A stretch of 11,740 nt of DNA. Origin: JBDSTZ01 sp039927975. Lineage in GTDB: Bacteria; Pseudomonadota; Gammaproteobacteria; Burkholderiales; Burkholderiaceae_D. Below are positions 7,557 to 11,740 of the stretch, in pieces. The position numbers and the translations under genes were made by a program. The notes under the pieces are model-generated. The model was not told where the DNA came from. It did not search any database and was given only the letters and a program-made list of their open reading frames with translations. The stretch is from assembly GCA_039927975.1 (NCBI GenBank), contig JBDSTZ010000618.1, forward strand, positions 1 to 11,740, in the 5' to 3' direction. Position 1 is the first letter of the stretch. Each line of letters starts with the position of its first letter.

Positions 7557-7584
7557 GTTTGTAGCGTGCCGTTTGTAGCGTGCC
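7557..7584. repeat. perfect 14-bp tandem duplication
   Basis: GTTTGTAGCGTGCC occurs twice back to back (7557-7570 and 7571-7584), starting one base after the stop codon of the small glycine-zipper gene. It lies in the 115-bp gap between that gene and the convergent GGDEF gene. It is most simply a replication-slippage duplication. Confidence 0.9.
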
Positions 7585-7671
7585 TTCAAAGGGAACAATA
7601 GGCTCGTATTTCTTGGTCGCCGTATTGGTGCCCACGATCGCAATATGTTTGGCTCAAGTCGCTGGCCATGC

Positions 7672-9006
7672 TCAATGCTGCGCGCCCTTGCGCTGCTCCG
7701 TTTGCCTGATGCAAATCTGATTGCGTCCACCTTCCTTGGCCTCATACAGCATCGCATCGGCGCGCAGGAACAATTCATTCTCGCTCTTGAACTCTGGATA
7801 GGCCGCAACACCGCCACTGAACGAAAAGTGCCGCACATCCCCCGGCTTGACCTCGAACGGAATCGCGCAGAACGCCTGGCGCATGGCGTCGAGCCGCTGC
7901 CAGCCCTGTTCGAGCGTGCAGTCCCAGAAGACGACCACGAATTCCTCGCCGCCAAACCGGCTGAGCAAATCGCGTTCGCTGATCAAGGGCGCCAGCGTGA
8001 GCGACAGCCGCTTGATGACGATATCGCCGAAGTAGTGGCCCCAGGTATCGTTGATGGTCTTGAATTTGTCGATGTCGACAATGCCAAAGGCGAGCGAGCG
8101 GTCCTCGCTGGCCGCCTGGCGGATCAGTTGCTGCGCCTTCTGCTGCAAGCCAATCTTGTTGAGCAGCCCGGTCGCGCGGTCCTTGCCGATCAGGTCCTTG
8201 TTCACCCGAATCTTGTTGGCGCGGTTGACCAGCTGCCCGGCGAGCACGCCCGCATCGGTCATCAGCACCACCTCGTCGAATCCGCTGGCCAGCGCGCGCC
8301 GCGTCAGGGAAGTGTCGGCCTGGCGCTGCAGCATGGCGATTTCGCGCACCGGGTCCGCTTCGATATTTTTTTTGAGCACCCGGACCACGGCCTCGGTGCC
8401 TTCGTATTCCGCGTCGGTAATGAGCACGATATCGGGCTGCAATTCCTTGACCCGCAGGTGCAGGGTCTGGGCGTCGGCATGGTAGATGACTTCGAGACGC
8501 TGTTGCAGCAGCGCGGCCTCGTCCAGCCCGACCGGCTCGCCCAGGTACATCAGACGCACCAGATCGCCGCGTTTTTTCTGCACGAACAGGGTGAACAGCT
8601 TGTCGACCAGCACGTCGTTGGCGATCGGCTTTTCCGCGTAGGCCAGGCAGTTGCTGTCTACCAGACGCTGTTGCAGCAGGAATCTGCCGCCCTGGCGCAC
8701 GGTTTGCAGATAGACATAACTTTGCTCGCCAGGCAGGCGCTGCAGCAGCTCGCTCAACATCAGCGACTTGCGGCGGTCCTGCATGTCCGACTGCATATTG
8801 TGCAGGGCGTCGAGGTCGATAACGAAGAGGGCGTTGCCGTGGTCGTTTTGCACGGCCGTGACGAAATCGTGCACCTCGTTGAAGAAGACGATGTCGAAGT
8901 CGTACTTGTGGGCACACAGGAGCAGTTCGGCCTGGTTGTCCTTGATGAAGAAAGTCTGCGACAACAGCAGCACGTGATACTTGTAGAGCGGCACCTCGTT
9001 TGTCAT
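7672..9006 (-). CDS. diguanylate cyclase with two receiver-like domains and GGDEF domain
   Basis: This 444-residue cytoplasmic protein should make cyclic di-GMP from two GTP. The C-terminal GGDEF domain (about 280-440) looks catalytically complete. It has GGEEF at 352-356, the metal-binding aspartates in VDIDKFK (Asp311, Asp313), Asn319 and Asp328 in GHYFGD. The usual product-inhibition I-site RxxD five residues before the motif is SERD here (343-346), so feedback inhibition by the classical route is probably lost. The first receiver-like domain (about 8-140) has Asp64 in VIDLD and Lys126-Pro127, but LLLSQ replaces the usual acidic pair. The second (about 150-262) has Asp198 in LITDAEYEG but no matching acidic pair or clear lysine. 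The order resembles PleD with decayed receivers. No histidine kinase is adjacent. The ATG at 9006 follows a weak AAAGAAAGTG ribosome site. The gene is convergent with the small membrane protein. Confidence 0.92.
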   Translation of the reverse strand: MTNEVPLYKYHVLLLSQTFFIKDNQAELLLCAHKYDFDIVFFNEVHDFVTAVQNDHGNALFVIDLDALHNMQSDMQDRRKSLMLSELLQRLPGEQSYVYLQTVRQGGRFLLQQRLVDSNCLAYAEKPIANDVLVDKLFTLFVQKKRGDLVRLMYLGEPVGLDEAALLQQRLEVIYHADAQTLHLRVKELQPDIVLITDAEYEGTEAVVRVLKKNIEADPVREIAMLQRQADTSLTRRALASGFDEVVLMTDAGVLAGQLVNRANKIRVNKDLIGKDRATGLLNKIGLQQKAQQLIRQAASEDRSLAFGIVDIDKFKTINDTWGHYFGDIVIKRLSLTLAPLISERDLLSRFGGEEFVVVFWDCTLEQGWQRLDAMRQAFCAIPFEVKPGDVRHFSFSGGVAAYPEFKSENELFLRADAMLYEAKEGGRNQICIRQTEQRKGAQH

Positions 9007-9252
9007 GCGGATTCACTTTCTTTGCCGAAAGAGGTAGTGGTAGTTTCCTGCCTTTACCTTACACAAGAATGACGAACTTTGCTGCACAAAAGACCGCTTA
9101 TCCGGACTGCATACGGCCGAGAGCCGTTGCATTCGGCCATTGTCCACGGTGTGGATGGAAGAAGCAATGCGTGCCGCATGCGGACTCAGTGGAAGTGGAA
9201 ATTGGGCGCGCCGCGCCGCGAGGGAAAAACAAGGCGCGACGCGCTTGCAGTC
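9007..9252. other. intergenic region upstream of the diguanylate cyclase
   Basis: This 246-bp gap separates the start of the diguanylate cyclase from the stop of the glucuronidase, both on the minus strand. I see no gene in it. It holds the glucuronidase terminator on its right and small dyads: TCCAC/GTGGA with a 3-base loop (9143-9155) and the palindrome CCGCATGCGG (9174-9183). It must also carry the promoter of the diguanylate cyclase, which I could not place with confidence. Confidence 0.5.
9225..9247 (-). terminator. intrinsic terminator of the beta-glucuronidase gene
   Basis: Read on the minus strand, a stem CAAGCGC, loop GTC, then GCGCCTTG (one bulged C) is followed at once by TTTTT. 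It begins 5 bases after the TAA of the glucuronidase. Stem, position and T-run all fit a Rho-independent terminator. It would separate the glucuronidase transcript from the diguanylate cyclase downstream on the same strand. Confidence 0.75.
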
Positions 9253-11112
9253 TTACTGGCCGGCGGCCTTGCTGCGATAGTACTCGGACAGCACGCCAAA
9301 CGCTTCTTTTCGCGCACCGGTTTCCGACATCAGGCCCTTGCGGTTCCAGCCATTCTGGAACACGGGATGTTCACGGCGCGGCGATTGGAAATCCTTCAGG
9401 ATCCATGGCGACAGGCCGCGCAGGGTGGGAATCTTGTCGGCCATCGCCAGGGTCTTGCGGTAGTACTCGGCCTGGTATTGCTCGGTGAACTTGTGCATGC
9501 CTTCCTCACGGTAGCCGGACAACGCGTCGGCGCCGAACTCCGAAAAGATCAGCGGCCGGTCGGCCGGCAGCTGCCACTTCAAACCAGGCAAGGAGTCGAG
9601 CGTATCGTTGCCATACCAGCCGGCATACGTGTTGACGGCCAGCACGTCGAGCTTGTCCATCAGCGGGTCCTGGATCATCGTCACTTCCTCGCCATTGACG
9701 GTTTTCCGCTCGACCAGCAGGGCCGCGCTGATCAGCCGCGTGGGGTCCAGCGCGCGCACATTGTCGGCCATGGCGCTATGAAAACGTGTGCGCGGCGCCG
9801 ATACCGGTGTCTCGTTGCCCACGCTCCACATCACCACCGAGGCGCGATTGCGGTCGCGGTAAATGGCCTCGGCCTGCATCGCCAGGGCCTTGCGCAGCAC
9901 GACAGGGTTGTCCCAGTCGACCGTCCAGTACACCGGAATCTCGCTCCAGACGAGTAAACCCATCTCATCTGCCAGACGCACCGTCACTTCCGAATGCGGG
10001 TAATGTGACAGGCGCACATAGTTGCCGTTCAAGCCGTGCTTGATTTCCTGCAGCAGCGCGCGCGACGCTTGCTCGGTCATGTTGCGCGAGGGATTGGCGC
10101 CGAACTCCTCCTCGTGCATCGAAATGCCGCGCAGGAATATGGGCTTGCCGTTGAGCAGAATCTGGCTGCCCTTGACCGCGATGGTGCGAAAGCCCATGCG
10201 GTCGCGCACGCTATCGCCGGCGATGCTGTAGCGCACCTCGTACAGGGTGGGCTTGTCCGGCGACCACAGTTCGAGACCGGGCGGCGCCTTGATGTCGAAC
10301 ACGGCGCGCCCATTGGCGTCCGTCACCGCCGTGGCGGCGCCGAGTGCGCCGATGGCCACCGTGACCGGCCGGCCCGCCGCCTGCGCGCCTTGCAGCCTCA
10401 CTTCGCCGGCGATGCGTCCGTTCTTGCCCAGGTTGAGCGTGGCGTCATCAATGAAAGTGGCCGGCGTGAAGATCAGCCGCACTGGACGGGTGATGCCGCC
10501 GTACACATCCCAGTCTGTGATGGCGGTTGGGATCGATTGCGCATCGTGGGTGGAATCGACGCCGATGACGAGACGGTTCTCGCCCGCGCGCAGGGCCTCG
10601 CTCACATCGAGCACGAAGGGGGTGAAGCCGCCTTCATGCCGCCCGATCTCCTTGCCGTTGAGATAGACGTATGCGCGGTAATTGACCGCCTCAAATCGCA
10701 GGAAGGCGCGTCCGCCACCCAGCGCTTTGGCGCTGAACTTGCGTTGAAACCAGATCAGTCCGTCGTAGTAGCGCAGGCTCGGCGTTGCCGCGTTCCAGGC
10801 GCCGGGAATCGCCATGAGCGGGCCGCGGTCCATGTCGAACTCGAAAAAATTACTGCCGCCGCGCGCTTCCTCGGCGCCGACGTCGAGGTCGCGATAGCGC
10901 TGCATGCGCGACTTGGCGACCCAGCCGTTGATGTCGGTGAGGCCGGTGCGGTAGAGGTCCTTGGAATAGGTCCACTGGCCCGACAGGTCCTGGCTGTCGC
11001 GCGACAGCGATCCGGTCAGCAGGAAGGCGGGACGCAGGTCCTGCGCCAGGGCGGAAGCGCAGGCGATGCCCCAACTGACGAGCAGAAATACGGTGCTGAT
11101 GATTTTTTTCAT
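9253..11112 (-). CDS. secreted beta-glucuronidase, GH2 family
   Basis: This 619-residue retaining glycosidase should release beta-linked glucuronic acid (or a close uronic acid) in the periplasm or outside the cell. The signal peptide is clear: MKKIIS, a hydrophobic run, and ALA at residues 21-23 before QD. The domain order is the GH2 jelly roll (about 40-225, with YYDGLIWFQRKF and VYLNGKEIGRHEGGFTPF), an Ig-like domain (about 225-320) and a TIM barrel (about 325-610). The acid/base is Glu434 in MWSVGNE and the nucleophile is Glu525 in IFSEFGADALSG. The N-x-K motif that binds the uronate carboxyl group in beta-glucuronidases is present as Asn590-Arg-Lys592, which favours glucuronidase over galactosidase or mannosidase. 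Length is close to Escherichia coli UidA plus a signal peptide. The ATG has no strong ribosome site. Upstream lie a promoter and a LacI-type operator-like site; a terminator follows directly. Confidence 0.92.
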   Translation of the reverse strand: MKKIISTVFLLVSWGIACASALAQDLRPAFLLTGSLSRDSQDLSGQWTYSKDLYRTGLTDINGWVAKSRMQRYRDLDVGAEEARGGSNFFEFDMDRGPLMAIPGAWNAATPSLRYYDGLIWFQRKFSAKALGGGRAFLRFEAVNYRAYVYLNGKEIGRHEGGFTPFVLDVSEALRAGENRLVIGVDSTHDAQSIPTAITDWDVYGGITRPVRLIFTPATFIDDATLNLGKNGRIAGEVRLQGAQAAGRPVTVAIGALGAATAVTDANGRAVFDIKAPPGLELWSPDKPTLYEVRYSIAGDSVRDRMGFRTIAVKGSQILLNGKPIFLRGISMHEEEFGANPSRNMTEQASRALLQEIKHGLNGNYVRLSHYPHSEVTVRLADEMGLLVWSEIPVYWTVDWDNPVVLRKALAMQAEAIYRDRNRASVVMWSVGNETPVSAPRTRFHSAMADNVRALDPTRLISAALLVERKTVNGEEVTMIQDPLMDKLDVLAVNTYAGWYGNDTLDSLPGLKWQLPADRPLIFSEFGADALSGYREEGMHKFTEQYQAEYYRKTLAMADKIPTLRGLSPWILKDFQSPRREHPVFQNGWNRKGLMSETGARKEAFGVLSEYYRSKAAGQ

Positions 11113-11173
11113 GGTGACAAGTTGCTTGAGTAGTTGGCGTTCCGCCGAGGGCCGCTGGTGCGTACCGCGAACG

Positions 11174-11203
11174 ATGCTATCACTAAAATGTGACCGCTAC
11201 CAA
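11174..11203 (-). promoter_or_regulatory. putative sigma-70 promoter of the beta-glucuronidase gene
   Basis: On the minus strand TTGGTA (11198-11203) and TAGCAT (11174-11179) lie 18 bp apart, each matching four of six consensus bases. This would give a leader of about 55 bases before the ATG at 11112. The -35 box overlaps the operator-like sequence, a common arrangement for repression by occlusion. This is prediction only. Confidence 0.45.
11189..11202 (-). promoter_or_regulatory. xyl-box-like LacI-family operator
   Basis: The minus strand reads TGGTAGCGGTCACA. From memory the xyl-box bound by XylR-type LacI-family repressors in Caulobacter and Xanthomonas is TGGTAGCGCTAACA; 12 of 14 positions agree. 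It sits 77-90 bp upstream of the glucuronidase start and overlaps the proposed -35 box, so a sugar-responsive repressor may control this enzyme. The regulator is not in the window. Confidence 0.5.
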
Positions 11204-11251
11204 ATTCAGTGTCGGGCAATCCGGACAGGCGTTTTGCCTGGGGTGAATCTC

Positions 11252-11622
11252 TCAGCGATTTGACTGAACTTGGCGCGAAAGATCGGTGGGGTCGCGACCA
11301 GTATGATCGCCTCCAGCGGGTGCCGGTACGCTTGCAGCGTCGACACTAGCTCGATCCCACGTAATCTTGCCGTACTCACGGAGCCTTTGCGGAATCGCCT
11401 CGTGGATACGCTGCCAGACGCCGGCTTGCATCCATTCGTGAAGGCGACGCCAGCATGTCACGCCATTGCCGCAGCCAAGGGCGCGCGGCAGGTACTCCCA
11501 CGGTATTCCAGTCGTGAGGACAAACAGAATCCGGTCAGGGCCGCTCGGTCATCAGTACATAGCCGTCCATTTTTCGTCGATCGGTGATGGACCGGCAGAC
11601 GAGCTGCTATAAGCGTAACTAT
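11252..11622 (-). pseudogene. IS5-family transposase remnant, frameshifted and truncated
   Basis: The minus strand encodes the N-terminal half of an IS5-family (IS427/IS1031-like) transposase in two frames. The first part (about 11622-11534) reads TLIAARLPVHH, then TDDRAALTG. The second part (about 11529-11252) reads ILFVLTTGIPWEYLPRALG, then CGNGVTCWRRLHEW and WDRASVDAASVPAPAGGDHTG. Joining them needs one missing base near 11529-11533 (GGATT where GGNATT is expected). In the upstream frame a TGA at 11623-11625 blocks a normal start. Homology fades after DPTDL and a TGA ends the frame at 11252, so the C-terminal half with the later catalytic residues is missing. The element is dead. No terminal inverted repeats were identified. 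It lies about 140 bp upstream of the glucuronidase start. Confidence 0.8.
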
Positions 11623-11629
11623 TCAGCCG

Positions 11630-11740
11630 CTATGCAAAGGACTGGATAGGATCGCCGGCGAAAGCGCGTTGTAGCACGGCGAGCATGTTGTGGCCTTGCT
11701 TGCGCAGCGTGTCGAGGCAAGAACGAATGACGCAGAAATG
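11630..11740 (-). CDS. C-terminal tail of a transposase, probably IS66-like (partial)
   Basis: The minus-strand frame is open from the window edge for 36 residues and ends at TAG 11630-11632. It reads HFCVIRSCLDTLRKQGHN, then MLAVLQRAFAGDPIQ and SFA. The pattern of IRxYLxTxRKQGxxxLxxLxxAFxGxP resembles the C-terminal end of IS66-type TnpC transposases, here with Cys in place of the usual Tyr. The catalytic part lies outside the window, so intactness cannot be judged. It abuts the IS5 remnant on the same strand with about 8 bases between stop and homology. Confidence 0.6.
   Translation of the reverse strand, partial: HFCVIRSCLDTLRKQGHNMLAVLQRAFAGDPIQSFA

Noticed and set aside
7645..9072. 475-residue open frame antisense to the diguanylate cyclase
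   Set aside because: No domain is recognisable and the opposite strand encodes a complete GGDEF protein.
10036..11133. 365-residue open frame antisense to the glucuronidase
   Set aside because: Shadow of the GH2 gene; composition biased and no conserved motif.
11226..11240. CAGGC-GTTTT-GCCTG hairpin between the glucuronidase promoter and the IS5 remnant
   Set aside because: Only a 5-bp stem, and no T-run follows on either strand; not enough to call a terminator or attenuator.

Overview
The window is GC-rich DNA with long, mostly secreted carbohydrate-active enzymes. Protein style (several signal peptides, a Cys-Gly-rich lipoprotein start, a PleD-like GGDEF protein) fits a betaproteobacterium of the Oxalobacteraceae type (Massilia, Duganella or Janthinobacterium relatives). 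That placement is an inference from style, not a database match.

Positions 1-7135 look like part of a polysaccharide-degradation locus. It opens with the 3' end of a GH29 alpha-L-fucosidase (+). This converges on a very large secreted GH78 alpha-L-rhamnosidase (-), and a GC-rich hairpin lies in the 58-bp gap between their stop codons. A 408-bp AT-containing intergenic region separates the rhamnosidase from a divergently transcribed secreted heparinase II/III-like polysaccharide lyase (+). A small orphan lipoprotein (+) follows 38 bp after the lyase.

Positions 7136-9252 are of a different character. There is a short region with two overlapping palindromes, then a 75-aa glycine-zipper membrane peptide (+). 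A short convergent gap carries a perfect 14-bp tandem duplication. A two-receiver-like GGDEF diguanylate cyclase (-) follows, with a degenerate I-site and degenerate receiver domains.

Positions 9253-11251 hold a secreted GH2 beta-glucuronidase (-). A clear intrinsic terminator sits right after its stop codon. Upstream of it is a promoter that overlaps a sequence close to the LacI-family 'xyl-box' operator.

The right end (11252-11740) is transposon debris. It contains a truncated, frameshifted IS5-family transposase remnant (-), next to the C-terminal tail of an IS66-like transposase (-) that runs out of the window.

The four enzymes could together strip fucose, rhamnose and glucuronic acid from a uronic-acid-containing glycan whose backbone or side chain is cut by the lyase. 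Plant arabinogalactan, other rhamnose-capped glucuronoglycans or a bacterial exopolysaccharide are all possible substrates. No transporter, TonB receptor or SusC/D pair is visible here. I see no defence, CRISPR, tRNA or rRNA feature. I found no convincing wholly new system. The best leads are the glycan locus with its unassigned lyase and lipoprotein, the operator upstream of the glucuronidase, and the unusual diguanylate cyclase.
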